Part shown: piece by piece, positions 20,478 through 28,804 of the stretch
Position numbering within the stretch: position 1 is the first letter of the stretch
Layout: each line of letters opens with the position of its first letter
Assembly (NCBI GenBank): GCA_001421095.1
Contig: LIIK01000028.1
Span: 1 to 31,450 of the forward strand
Source: Candidatus [Bacteroides] periocalifornicus
GTDB taxonomy: Bacteria > Bacteroidota > Bacteroidia > Bacteroidales > CAJPTX01
DNA: 31,450 bases
Reading direction: 5' to 3'
Position numbers and translations under genes: made by a program
Notes under the pieces: model-generated
What the model saw: the letters and a program-made list of their open reading frames with translations, nothing else
What the model was told of the DNA's origin: nothing
The model's database searches: none

Positions 20478-22886
20478 CTACAGCGCCGCCCCTTCCCCAT
20501 CGCTGTTCTGCAGCTGCTGCCGTATCTCGTGCTGCTTGCCGCTGCGGAAGTCCCAGCTCACCGAGAAGACCATCATCCGGGTGTTGTCATATATGTTGGT
20601 CTCGCTGCGGTAGTCGAGAGGGCTGTTGTCGGTGTCTGTCTTGGTCTCGTAGTGCGAGGGGCCGAGTATCCAGAGCATGCGGGCGCTGAACTTCCAGTTG
20701 CCCCACCGGTAGCTGATGTCGGCGGCCTGCATATTCTCGCCGAGGTTGAGGTAGATGCCATCCTGCATCCAGCCGGGGAAGTTGTGGTAGTAGAAGCACG
20801 ATAGCCCTTGCCAAGCCTTGGGGAGCGACTCTAGGGCAGCGAAATTCAGCGACACCTGCACCATACCGTCGATATCGGTTTGCCGTTTTAGCTGCACCTG
20901 CCGTGCGTCTATGTGGGTGAACCGCGCCTGGCAGAATCCCGAGAACTCCAGGAAACGATTGCCGAGCGGGAACACCGAGAGGTCGATGTAGCCCCCGAGT
21001 ATACGGTTGAGCTTGAGGTTCTCTGACCGGATGACGATGCGATTGTTGGGTTCATCCACCGATGCAATCTGCTTGATGTAGTTCGTCTGGAACTGGGCGT
21101 ACCCCTCCACCTCGGCGTTGAGGTAGCGGGTGTTGATGTTGTAGTCGCCAGTGATTCCGTAGTAGCCCCCGGTTGCGAGGCGGGGGTTGCCCGTGGAGAT
21201 GATGTTCTCATTGATACGGCTCACGTTGTCGCTGAGCTGTGTGAGGAGTGGGGTGCTAGGGGTGTATAGCCCCACTAGCTTGATGCTGTGGATGCTGTGG
21301 CTGTACCGTAGGGTGATGGAGGGGGTGGCGAACCAGAGATTCTCCTTGGTGTGGGTGTAGCGGTTGAGGCGATGCCTTAGGGCTACCGTGGCGTTGTAGG
21401 TAAACCCGTTGGCAAGGGGTCCCTGCACCTCGAGGTAGGCCCGGTGGTCGAGTCCCCAGCTGTCGTAGTCGCCCTGGCCGAGACTATTGGTAATGTTAGC
21501 CTGTAGCCACCACGCCTCAGCCTTGTAGCCAGTATTCCACTCGTGCCCTTTGGCGAGAGGCGCGCTGTAGGCAACCTCGCCGATTATAGACTCCTTGCGG
21601 TTCTTCTGCCGTTGTAGCTCGTGGAAGCTGCTGGAGTTGTCATCACTCTGTAGATCTCGGCTCTGCGCCTTGCGAAAGTCATAGTAGATGCCCACGAGGT
21701 TGGTAGAGAGCCTTCGTTCCTCGTCATAGCGGTGCTCGTAGTAGAGATCGATGGAGGGTCGCCACTCGTAGTCTCGACGCATGCTCTTGCCCGTCTGAAG
21801 GTCAACCGTCGCACCGTGGGTGTAGTGTCGGGTGGTCTGGTCGTAAGAGAAGTAGTGGAGGTAGTGCGGCTCAATTTCCACCTTGAATAGATTGCGCGCC
21901 CCATTGTAGGCGTAGCGGACTTTCGGCGAGTGGGTGTTGTAGCCGAAATGGTCATGCGAGTGTGTGCTATCGCGGTAGCCGATGCCCTTCAGGGTGTACT
22001 CATATACCTGGTGGGCCTTGCGGTCTCTGTAGTCACGGATGTTGACTCCGTAGGTTACCCCTAGCTGGTGGTTGCCGCTGTTGTAGTAGAAGTAGGCGTA
22101 GTCATTACCAAAGCCGGTGGTAACGGCATGTCCCGCGTTGAACCCGAGGCTCCATCCATTGTCGAGCCGCTTGGTCTTCACATCTACCAGCGCGCCCACC
22201 CCAGCATAGCGGGCAGGGGGTAGGTCGTAGAAGTCGGCCCTGATGATCTTGTCGGTGGGGATGGCCTGTAGTTCCTCTTGCGTGGCCTTCACGCCGTTGA
22301 TGAGGATGGTGACCTCCTTACCCGTCTGCGTGGTGAGCCTGTCGGTCTGGGGGTCGGTCGTCAGCCTCGGCATCTGCGCGATGAGTTCCAGCCCTTGGTG
22401 GGCGAGCTTCTTCTCATCTCTGGTGAATGTGTATTCAGTTCGGTTGAGGTGTACCCGCTGATTGCTCCCCTCCACTTGGGCAGCTGCAATCTGGATGTTG
22501 CTGGACGTGAGGGCGAAGTCCACTGTAATAGTGCTATCCTTCTCCAGCCTAGGCACGGCAATTGACCTCTGCAAAGGTGCGTAGTTCAGCGATTGCGCCA
22601 CCAGTCGGTATTCCCCCTCGGGCAGGGTGAACGTGTAGCCGCCCTTGAGGTCGCACACCACCCCCTTCACCACTTGGGCGGTGTCATTGCTAGGGTACAC
22701 CACCACCGAGGCGAACTCAATGGGTGTGCCGTTGGCGCTCTCGGTCACCGCTCCCGTTACCGTGAGGCTCTGCCCGAAAGAAGCCGCTGCAATCAGGGTC
22801 AATAGCCCGAGGAGCGTATAGCGATGTGCCACACCCCTATAGCACACTTGGAGGATGCGATAGAGGCGGTTGTGATGCTCTGTCAT
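20478..22886 (-). CDS. TonB-receptor-like outer-membrane beta-barrel protein (802 aa)
   Basis: I start at ATG 22886 (MTEHHNRLYRI); the longer frame runs through the palindromic repeat at 22897-22918, which is unlikely to be coding. A signal-like segment (RYTLLGLLTLIAAASFGQS, about 24-42) precedes a CarboxypepD_reg-like domain (TVTGAVTESANGTPIEFASVVVY), a plug (about 125-235, with GLELIAQMPRLTTD and VTILINGVKAT) and a barrel. The N-terminal 23 residues before the signal are long, so a later start is possible. It lies 157 bp behind mutY and converges with the decayed DUF262 gene. Its link to the peptide system is uncertain. Confidence 0.85.
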   Translation of the reverse strand: MTEHHNRLYRILQVCYRGVAHRYTLLGLLTLIAAASFGQSLTVTGAVTESANGTPIEFASVVVYPSNDTAQVVKGVVCDLKGGYTFTLPEGEYRLVAQSLNYAPLQRSIAVPRLEKDSTITVDFALTSSNIQIAAAQVEGSNQRVHLNRTEYTFTRDEKKLAHQGLELIAQMPRLTTDPQTDRLTTQTGKEVTILINGVKATQEELQAIPTDKIIRADFYDLPPARYAGVGALVDVKTKRLDNGWSLGFNAGHAVTTGFGNDYAYFYYNSGNHQLGVTYGVNIRDYRDRKAHQVYEYTLKGIGYRDSTHSHDHFGYNTHSPKVRYAYNGARNLFKVEIEPHYLHYFSYDQTTRHYTHGATVDLQTGKSMRRDYEWRPSIDLYYEHRYDEERRLSTNLVGIYYDFRKAQSRDLQSDDNSSSFHELQRQKNRKESIIGEVAYSAPLAKGHEWNTGYKAEAWWLQANITNSLGQGDYDSWGLDHRAYLEVQGPLANGFTYNATVALRHRLNRYTHTKENLWFATPSITLRYSHSIHSIKLVGLYTPSTPLLTQLSDNVSRINENIISTGNPRLATGGYYGITGDYNINTRYLNAEVEGYAQFQTNYIKQIASVDEPNNRIVIRSENLKLNRILGGYIDLSVFPLGNRFLEFSGFCQARFTHIDARQVQLKRQTDIDGMVQVSLNFAALESLPKAWQGLSCFYYHNFPGWMQDGIYLNLGENMQAADISYRWGNWKFSARMLWILGPSHYETKTDTDNSPLDYRSETNIYDNTRMMVFSVSWDFRSGKQHEIRQQLQNSDGEGAAL

Positions 22887-22896
22887 GGAGTTTGTA

Positions 22897-22918
22897 GCGA
22901 CGTGGCGTGCCGCGTCGC
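22897..22918 (+). repeat. Single copy of the dispersed palindromic repeat
   Basis: A core of 22 nt of the GCGACG...CGTCGC type preceded by TTTGTA. It lies 11 bp from the start codon of the 802-aa barrel, so it forms part of that gene's 5' leader on the minus strand. Confidence 0.7.
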
Positions 22919-23042
22919 AAATCCCTACCCCGCCGTATTGCAGTGTAGCCCTGCCGCCCCACGGCAGTATATTGCCGATTTTCTGCATGTCTGTATTGTT
23001 CAACTGGTCATAGGACGGCCATCCGCCCAAAAAGTTACAATC

Positions 23043-24131
23043 TCAGTCTTCCATTTTACCAGAGCTACATCTGAAGTACTCCCCCGCCTCCTCAGCTGCT
23101 AGGTAGTTGGCTATGGTTATTGGTACCTGGTAGCCGTCTACCCCGTCTATTGGCACCCTCTGGTAATCTTGCAGAAGCGCGTATGGCAGGGTGTGCAGCT
23201 CCACGATGTAGAACCGGATGAACAGCTCCTGATGGCTTAGCAGTTGCCGTTTCTCCTCAGAGATGTGCGTAACCGTGCAGTCAATCCCCACCAGTTCCTG
23301 AAACTCTTCAGATTGGGTGAAATCCTCTGGTTCTACCCGTTCTTTCGTCTCAATGAGCGGGAACTGGTAGAGGCTATGCCAGATGTCTTTGCCCTGCCGT
23401 AGCTCAATGAAGGTGTCGCCCCGCCACCGTGCCATGATGAAATGGAAGTACCTAGGGCGAACCTTCAGCTCTCGTTCCTTGGTGGGTAGGCTGGTTTGTA
23501 GCCCGTTGGCCTCGGCATAGCATAGCCCACGCATGGGGCAAGGAGCGCAGTCTGGCCGGCCGGGCGTACATTGCAATGCCCCGAAGTCGATGATCGCCTG
23601 GTTGAAGAGGTGTGGGTTCTCATGGTCCATTACCTCGGAGCAGAGCGTGTAGAAAGCCTTTTTGCCCGCTCCAGTCCCCGGGCTGTCAAACACCCCGAAT
23701 ACCCTTGCCAGCACCCGGTACACGTTGCCATCTATGGCTGGTACGGGCTCATGGAATGCGAACGATGCCACAGCGCCAGCGGCATACGGCCCGAGTCCAG
23801 GGAGCTTGAGCAGCTCTTTGTAGCTGTTGGGCAATTCCCCGCCATAGTCATTCACTATCAGCTGCGCCGCCTTGTGCAGATTGCGCGCCCGGGTGTAGTA
23901 GCCCAGCCCCTGCCAGCTCTTCATCACCGCGTCGAGCGGGGCTGCTGCCAGCGCCTCTACCGTGGGGAATTGCTCCACGAATCGCAGGAAGTAGTCCATG
24001 CCCTGCGACACCCGTGTCTGCTGCAGTATCACCTCCGATACCCAGATATGGTACGGATTCCCGCAGTTCCGCCACGGCAGTTGGCGCCCATGCACCGAAA
24101 ACCACTCTAGCAGCAGCTCAGAGAATAGCAT
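23043..24131 (-). CDS. mutY: A/G-specific adenine glycosylase MutY
   Basis: This 362-residue enzyme removes adenine paired with 8-oxoguanine in base-excision repair. Visible are the catalytic Glu33 (SEVILQQTRV), the helix-hairpin-helix LPGLGPYAAGAV (about 110-121) and the catalytic Asp134 (PAIDGNVYRV). The [4Fe-4S] pattern C-x6-C-x2-C-x5-C follows (CTPGRPDCAPCPMRGLC). The C-terminal NUDIX-like part (about 225-350) reads HFIMARWRGDTFIELR and LWQFPL-like LYQFPLIE. Length fits the family. The start is 3 bp behind the stop of the barrel gene upstream, so it is the last gene of a three-gene operon with the PorT-like barrel and the sirtuin. Confidence 0.97.
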   Translation of the reverse strand: MLFSELLLEWFSVHGRQLPWRNCGNPYHIWVSEVILQQTRVSQGMDYFLRFVEQFPTVEALAAAPLDAVMKSWQGLGYYTRARNLHKAAQLIVNDYGGELPNSYKELLKLPGLGPYAAGAVASFAFHEPVPAIDGNVYRVLARVFGVFDSPGTGAGKKAFYTLCSEVMDHENPHLFNQAIIDFGALQCTPGRPDCAPCPMRGLCYAEANGLQTSLPTKERELKVRPRYFHFIMARWRGDTFIELRQGKDIWHSLYQFPLIETKERVEPEDFTQSEEFQELVGIDCTVTHISEEKRQLLSHQELFIRFYIVELHTLPYALLQDYQRVPIDGVDGYQVPITIANYLAAEEAGEYFRCSSGKMED

Positions 24132-24134
24132 AGG

Positions 24135-24839
24135 CTATATCTCGTATTCAATTACCAGGTACAGCAGATTGTTATACTGCCCATGGCGTATGTAGCCTAG
24201 CGGGTCGGCGAGCTGCCCTCTAATGGGTAGGATGCTGTAGGTGCCGCCCCCCCTCGCGGTGAAGTGTGGGGATATCCTAAAGGCAAGGCTCGCTTGCGCG
24301 CTTAGCTCAAACCTGCGGAATTGCCGTGCACTATTGAGCGGCAGCTCGCCATAGCGGTTGCTTTCGCTAGCCCCCATGAGGTAGCCGAACCCGACCCCTG
24401 CTGCAATGCTAAGCCGGGGGATTACGTAGTACTCTGCCGTTAGAGGCAGCTCTAGGTAGTGGAGGCTTATGGTGTAGTCTCGCTGGCTGCCTCCATTAAT
24501 CTTGCTATTGTGCCAGGACCCTTTGCCCATGTAGCGGAGATCCATCCGCAGGAAGAGGCGAGCGGTCATCTGCCGGTCGACCCATATGCCGAAGGTTGGG
24601 CTTGGTTTATGGTAGCCAGCGTTTCCATCGCCATCTACCTGGCTAGCAGCTACGCCAAGCGAAACGCCACCGCCGAATCGATGCCATTTGTCCCCTTCGC
24701 CCTCCGCCATCCTCTGTCGGTATTGTCCTACCTCGTAGCGAAATCTCAACGGTGGCTGCTGTTCATCTTGCTGGGCGAGCGCAATTCTAGGTAGTAGGGT
24801 GCTTAGAGCTAGGGCTAAGAAGATCAGTTTACTTCCCAT
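24135..24839 (-). CDS. PorT-like outer-membrane beta-barrel protein
   Basis: The product has 234 residues, with a signal peptide (MGSKLIFLALALSTLLPRIALAQ). The mature part alternates polar and hydrophobic residues in eight or so strands (GIWVDRQMTARLFLRMDLRYM, LHYLELPLTAEYYVIPRLSIAAGVGFGYLMG in overview) and ends in a hydrophobic LLYLVIEYEI. This is the pattern of the PorT / OMP_b-brl family. The role is unknown; PorT itself serves type IX secretion, but this copy cannot be assigned to it from sequence alone. It overlaps the sirtuin gene by 11 bp and is followed by mutY after 3 bp. Confidence 0.8.
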   Translation of the reverse strand: MGSKLIFLALALSTLLPRIALAQQDEQQPPLRFRYEVGQYRQRMAEGEGDKWHRFGGGVSLGVAASQVDGDGNAGYHKPSPTFGIWVDRQMTARLFLRMDLRYMGKGSWHNSKINGGSQRDYTISLHYLELPLTAEYYVIPRLSIAAGVGFGYLMGASESNRYGELPLNSARQFRRFELSAQASLAFRISPHFTARGGGTYSILPIRGQLADPLGYIRHGQYNNLLYLVIEYEI

Positions 24840-25533
24840 TTTCTAAGGCTTTAATCCGCTCTAGGAGTTTAGGCACCCCAGTGCTGGCGGGCTCTTGGAT
24901 ATACTCTATGTGCCTACGCACAGGGGCGCTCACGGGTTTAGGGTCTACGAGGAATAGGGGGATATCCTCTCGGGTGTAGGCTATTAGCCCGGCGGCAGGG
25001 TAGACATTGAGCGATGACCCCACCACCGCGAAGTAGTCGGCCTTTCGGGTTAGCGCTGCTGCGGGCTCTAGGTTGGGTACCGCCTCGCCAAACCAGACGA
25101 TGTGGGGGCGGAGCTGGGTGCCGTCCTCTGCCAATTCGCCCATCTTCAGCTCGGTGCCCTCAATGTCATATATCAGGTCCGGATTCCTTGAAGAGCGCGC
25201 CTGGGTGAGTAGCCCATGGAGGTGCAGAACATGCGTGCTGCCGGCCCGTTCGTGGAGGTTGTCCACATTTTGGGTTATTACCTCCACGTCTATCCAACGT
25301 TCGGCCTCGGCTATAGCCCTATGCCCAGCATTCGGCTCTGCCTTGTATAGCTGGCGCCGACGCTCATTGTAGAACTCCTGTACCAACTCCGGATTCCGTT
25401 CCCAGGCCTCTGGGGTTGCCACATCCTCTATTCGATACTCTTCCCAGAGCCCATCAGAATCCCGAAAGGTCTTTATACCGCTTTCTGCGCTTATCCCCGC
25501 GCCAGTCAATATCACCAATTTTTTCCGTGCCAT
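24829..25533 (-). CDS. NAD-dependent protein deacylase, Sir2 family
   Basis: This 234-residue cytosolic sirtuin removes acyl groups from lysines using NAD. Motifs in order: GAGISAESG (11-19), TFRD (about 22-25), ITQNVDNLHERAGS (about 88-101), and LHLHG with the catalytic His. Then come PHIVWFGEAVP, GSSLNVYPA and the closing IPLFLVDPKP. The four zinc Cys between LHLHG and FGE are absent (the segment reads LTQARSSRNPDLIYDIEG), as in some bacterial members. A GGGAGG sequence lies before ATG 25533. First gene of the operon with the PorT-like barrel and mutY. Confidence 0.93.
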   Translation of the reverse strand: MARKKLVILTGAGISAESGIKTFRDSDGLWEEYRIEDVATPEAWERNPELVQEFYNERRRQLYKAEPNAGHRAIAEAERWIDVEVITQNVDNLHERAGSTHVLHLHGLLTQARSSRNPDLIYDIEGTELKMGELAEDGTQLRPHIVWFGEAVPNLEPAAALTRKADYFAVVGSSLNVYPAAGLIAYTREDIPLFLVDPKPVSAPVRRHIEYIQEPASTGVPKLLERIKALENGK

Positions 25534-25552
25534 AGCTGAACCTCCCTATGTA

Positions 25553-25676
25553 TTTGTAGCGACGTGGCGTGCCGCGTCGCGATAGCGTGCATTGTCTTTG
25601 TAGCGCAGTGGCGCTCCGCGTCGCGATGGCGTGTATTGTCTTTGTAGCGGCGAGGCGTTCCTCCCGTTGCGCTAAG
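25553..25676. repeat. Three tandem 44-bp copies of the palindromic repeat
   Basis: Copies begin with TTTGTAGCG at 25553, 25597 and 25641, an even 44-bp period. The first has the exact core, the second and third are increasingly changed (GCGCAGTGGCGCTCC..., GCGGCGAGGCGTTCC...). It lies between the sirtuin start and the GT2 stop. Confidence 0.75.
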
Positions 25677-25715
25677 ATCCGTTTGGCCTATTTGCAGTCA
25701 GCGCAGACTCCGTTC

Positions 25716-26471
25716 CTATACCCGCACATCAATCTCCCTTTTCTTCCTTTTCGGTTTCCATCTCCCTGCGAATCGATACCCGAGTGACACCCCAATTACC
25801 CCCAGCCCGTACTTGATGCTTCGCCTCAGGTTGATGGACGATGCCTCTGGGAAGTACTTCGTAGGGCAGCTCACCTCGCCGATGGGGAAGCCGTAGCCGA
25901 AGCACTGCGCGAGGAACTGGTTGTCGAATATGAAGTCGTCGCTATTGTCGTGGTAGGGGATTCGTTCTAGCACCCTACGGTCATATGCCCTGTAGCCGGT
26001 GTGGTACTCGCTGAGCTTCTGCCCAAGGAGGAGATTTTCAAAGAGCGTAAGGCAACGGTTGGCTACCCACTTGTAGAACGGCATCCCCCCCTTGCGGGCG
26101 CCCCTCCCGAGAATCCGCGAGCCTAGCACCACGGGGTAGACCCCATTGGCTATGAGGTACACCATCGATTCTATGAGCTTCGGGGTGTACTGATAATCAG
26201 GGTGTAGCATCACCACTATGTCTGCTCCTAGGGCGAGCGCGGCATCGTAGCAGCTCTTCTGGTTGGCACCGTAGCCCCGATTCTGCGGATGGCGGATTAT
26301 GTGGGTTAGCCCGAGCGCTTTGGCCGCGGCCACCGTGTCGTCTTGGCTGGCATCATCCACTAGGATGATGTCGTCCACCACGTCGCGCGGGACCTCAGCT
26401 AGGGTCTGCGCTAGGGTTTTGGCCGCATTGTAGGCTGGCATCACCACCACTATACGTTTGCCCCGTATCAT
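25716..26471 (-). CDS. Family 2 glycosyltransferase (DPM-like)
   Basis: This 251-residue enzyme probably moves a sugar from a nucleotide donor to a polyprenyl phosphate. The GT-A fold shows VVVMPAYNAAKTLAQTL at the start, DDIILVDDASQDDT (about 33-46), and NRGYGANQKSCYDAAL. The metal motif region is VVMLHPDYQY, with HPDYQY in the position of the usual DxD, and GSRILG follows. The end (KRKKRE) is basic and may bind membrane. It overlaps the membrane enzyme upstream by 4 bp, an ATGA arrangement. The pair resembles a polyprenyl-sugar synthase plus a GT-C enzyme that uses its product. Confidence 0.9.
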   Translation of the reverse strand: MIRGKRIVVVMPAYNAAKTLAQTLAEVPRDVVDDIILVDDASQDDTVAAAKALGLTHIIRHPQNRGYGANQKSCYDAALALGADIVVMLHPDYQYTPKLIESMVYLIANGVYPVVLGSRILGRGARKGGMPFYKWVANRCLTLFENLLLGQKLSEYHTGYRAYDRRVLERIPYHDNSDDFIFDNQFLAQCFGYGFPIGEVSCPTKYFPEASSINLRRSIKYGLGVIGVSLGYRFAGRWKPKRKKREIDVRV

Positions 26472-28597
26472 GGCCTTTCCCTCTCTTGCCGCATCCTTTC
26501 GGCTTTTGCAAGGTATTCTTTACCCTGGGGAAGCCCGAGTTTCTGGTAGGCCAACCCAAGATTACGCCAGGCGTTGGGCTGCTCGGGATGCTCCTCAGCC
26601 ACCTTGCGGAACACATTCACCGCGCTTTTCACATCGCCCTTCCCGTAGAGCGCTATCCCGAGCAGTTCCATGAGGGGGTAGGGCGGCTCCACCTTTTCCC
26701 GTTGGTAAAGCCGTATAGCGCGCTCGGCGTAGGTGTAGGCCGCATTGGGGTCGCCTTCATCTATGGAGAACATCCCCAGCTTGTGCAGAGCCTCAGCATT
26801 CTCTGGATCTACCATTAGCCCCGCTTCTAGCCTAGCCCGATAGGCGGGGGAGCTGGGGTCTGGGGGCTCCCGATGCAGGCGGAATAGGTAGGTGGGTTCA
26901 TCTCTACCCTCGGCGTGCACCAGCTCTAGCAAGTCTGGCTTGTAGCGCAGCACCACCGCGAGGGTTATGTGCATGGTATTGATGTACTCCGAGGTCCGCT
27001 GCTCTGTATACTTGCGTAGATGCCCTACCACTACGTAGTCTATTCTATTGGAATCGAGGAACATACGCACAGTGTCAGCATTGTATGAGGGGACTTTGAA
27101 TATCCCGAAGAATGGGCGGTCGCCATAGATGCGTGCGTTATTCGGCTTTCGGCATGCCACCACCACGCTGTCGGGTATATGCTCGCCCACCCAGGCGCAG
27201 GTGCGGAGGTAGCTGTCCCAGTCGGGGGTTAGCCCCCTGTAGCGGTCGCCACTCAGGTTGGCGTGCAGCACTGCGGGGCGTACCTGCTTGAGGTCGCCCG
27301 CCAGATTCCCAATGGCCGCGATGCCCGTGAAGGCGATAATGGCGTAGCGCAGCACCGTTTGCATCGCTTGGGATTTTACCCCCAAGAGGGCATCGTAGAG
27401 GTAGAAGAGCAGCAGGGGGAGGAAGACCAACACCAACCGGATCTGATTCCACGCCACCTGCTGGGTGATAAAGGTGATCCCGAGCATCGATGCAAGATAG
27501 AAGGCGGTGAACCACAGCGTTCTGCTGAGCCTGGGCTTGCGGAATAGCACTATCAGCAAGAGGGCTACCACCACCACCATTATCGCCCAGGAGTTCTGGT
27601 TTATTGGCAGCCCCAGCAGCTGCATGAGGTGGTAAGAAAGGTACTGGTGGCAATTCTCCACAAAACGAATCAGCAGCCCCTTCAAATCCTCCTGCCCAGC
27701 AGAGGCGTTGTAGAAGTCGATCTGCATCATATGCTCCCACTGCCCTGCGAACGAGACGCCCGTAGAGCCCCATACCAACCGCTTGTATAGCGAGAGTAGA
27801 ACCTGCAGCACCGCGAATACCCCAAGGGTGGCCAACGCCGTGCGCCACCGCCGGCCGAATACCAAGAGGTAGACCACCACGGCAATCAGCGCTCCGTATC
27901 CCACATTGCGAACCATCGATAGCAGGAATATCGATAGCCCAAGCCAGAGTATCCGCAGCCACCATTCCCGTCCCCATACCTTGGTAGAAGGGTATTCCGC
28001 AGCGGCGTTGCCCGTAAGCACCTGTGGCGTATCGGCTGTAGCCGTAGCACAGGGCGCTAACCGTCTTTCGCCCTCTTCCACTTTGAATAGTGCGTAGAAT
28101 ACCCAGGCCTGCAGCAGCAGGAATAGGGGTTCGCTATAGGTGGTTCCGCTTAGCACCACCACGGGCGTCGATACCGCGTATATCAGCAGGCCCCCCAGCC
28201 AGGCAAGCGGGTGAATCTTACCCCGAAAGGCTTTGGATAGCAGGAATATAGATCCTAGAACGAAGCAGATGGAAATGACCTTGAATAGCGGTATCGCCAT
28301 CCCGAATATCGCCACTAGCGGGCTGAGTACTATGGGGTAGAGGGCGCCGTGCCAACCCGGGTAGGCCAGCCCATCCCAGAAATCCTTTGCCGCCAGCACG
28401 TACCAAGAATCGTCGCCCCCTATACTCACCTTAGGGTCGAATAGCAGTAGTGCCAGTATGAGATGTAGCCCCATGATCGCTAGGGTAATCCCTAGCCAAT
28501 GCTGCGCAAGGTAGCCTTGCGCGCGTGAGGGTGTTGCGGAGGCGGAGCTTGCAGAATGTGCTATCTTGTCTGTGCGTCTTGCCCTTTCCCGGTCCAT
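26468..28597 (-). CDS. GT-C-like membrane glycosyltransferase with C-terminal TPRs
   Basis: The product has 709 residues. After a charged N-terminus (1-32) come about ten to twelve membrane segments (about 35-440). The first outer loop has GGDDSWYVLAAKDF, with the acidic pair typical of GT-C enzymes of the ArnT/PMT type. A soluble part follows (about 450-580: GDRPFFGIFKVPSYNADTVRMFLDSN in overview). It ends with TPR-like helices (about 590-700: PENAEALHKLGMFSIDEGDPNAAYTYAERAI in part, PEQPNAWRNLGLAYQKLG). It would transfer a polyprenyl-linked sugar to a target outside the inner membrane. The target is unknown. A TACCTTTG box lies 26 nt before ATG 28597. Confidence 0.8.
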   Translation of the reverse strand: MDRERARRTDKIAHSASSASATPSRAQGYLAQHWLGITLAIMGLHLILALLLFDPKVSIGGDDSWYVLAAKDFWDGLAYPGWHGALYPIVLSPLVAIFGMAIPLFKVISICFVLGSIFLLSKAFRGKIHPLAWLGGLLIYAVSTPVVVLSGTTYSEPLFLLLQAWVFYALFKVEEGERRLAPCATATADTPQVLTGNAAAEYPSTKVWGREWWLRILWLGLSIFLLSMVRNVGYGALIAVVVYLLVFGRRWRTALATLGVFAVLQVLLSLYKRLVWGSTGVSFAGQWEHMMQIDFYNASAGQEDLKGLLIRFVENCHQYLSYHLMQLLGLPINQNSWAIMVVVVALLLIVLFRKPRLSRTLWFTAFYLASMLGITFITQQVAWNQIRLVLVFLPLLLFYLYDALLGVKSQAMQTVLRYAIIAFTGIAAIGNLAGDLKQVRPAVLHANLSGDRYRGLTPDWDSYLRTCAWVGEHIPDSVVVACRKPNNARIYGDRPFFGIFKVPSYNADTVRMFLDSNRIDYVVVGHLRKYTEQRTSEYINTMHITLAVVLRYKPDLLELVHAEGRDEPTYLFRLHREPPDPSSPAYRARLEAGLMVDPENAEALHKLGMFSIDEGDPNAAYTYAERAIRLYQREKVEPPYPLMELLGIALYGKGDVKSAVNVFRKVAEEHPEQPNAWRNLGLAYQKLGLPQGKEYLAKAERMRQERERP

Positions 28598-28622
28598 AGC
28601 GTCCTTGCTAGTGTTTGCAGCA

Positions 28623-28630
28623 CAAAGGTA
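28623..28630 (-). promoter_or_regulatory. Bacteroidetes -7 box for the GT-C/GT2 operon
   Basis: TACCTTTG on the minus strand, about 26 nt before ATG 28597. The rest of the 28598-28804 gap holds this box and the terminator below; I see nothing else. Confidence 0.55.
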
Positions 28631-28755
28631 GCTTTTTTTGCTGATAGTTGCCGAGAGGGTTTACAACGCATGCTGCTAGGAGGGAGGCCCGCGGGAGGTT
28701 TACCAGCAATCCGGCTGGTTTGAATGGCGAGCGTGTTTTTCTGTGGTTGGTAAAA

Positions 28756-28787
28756 GAGAACGGGGAGGCATGCACCTCCCCGTTCTC
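28756..28787 (-). terminator. Terminator behind the T9SS protein gene
   Basis: A perfect 13-bp inverted repeat (GAGAACGGGGAGG and complement) with a 6-nt loop; on the minus strand it runs into TTTTA. Confidence 0.8.
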
Positions 28788-28804
28788 TTGGCTCTTGGGA
28801 ACTC

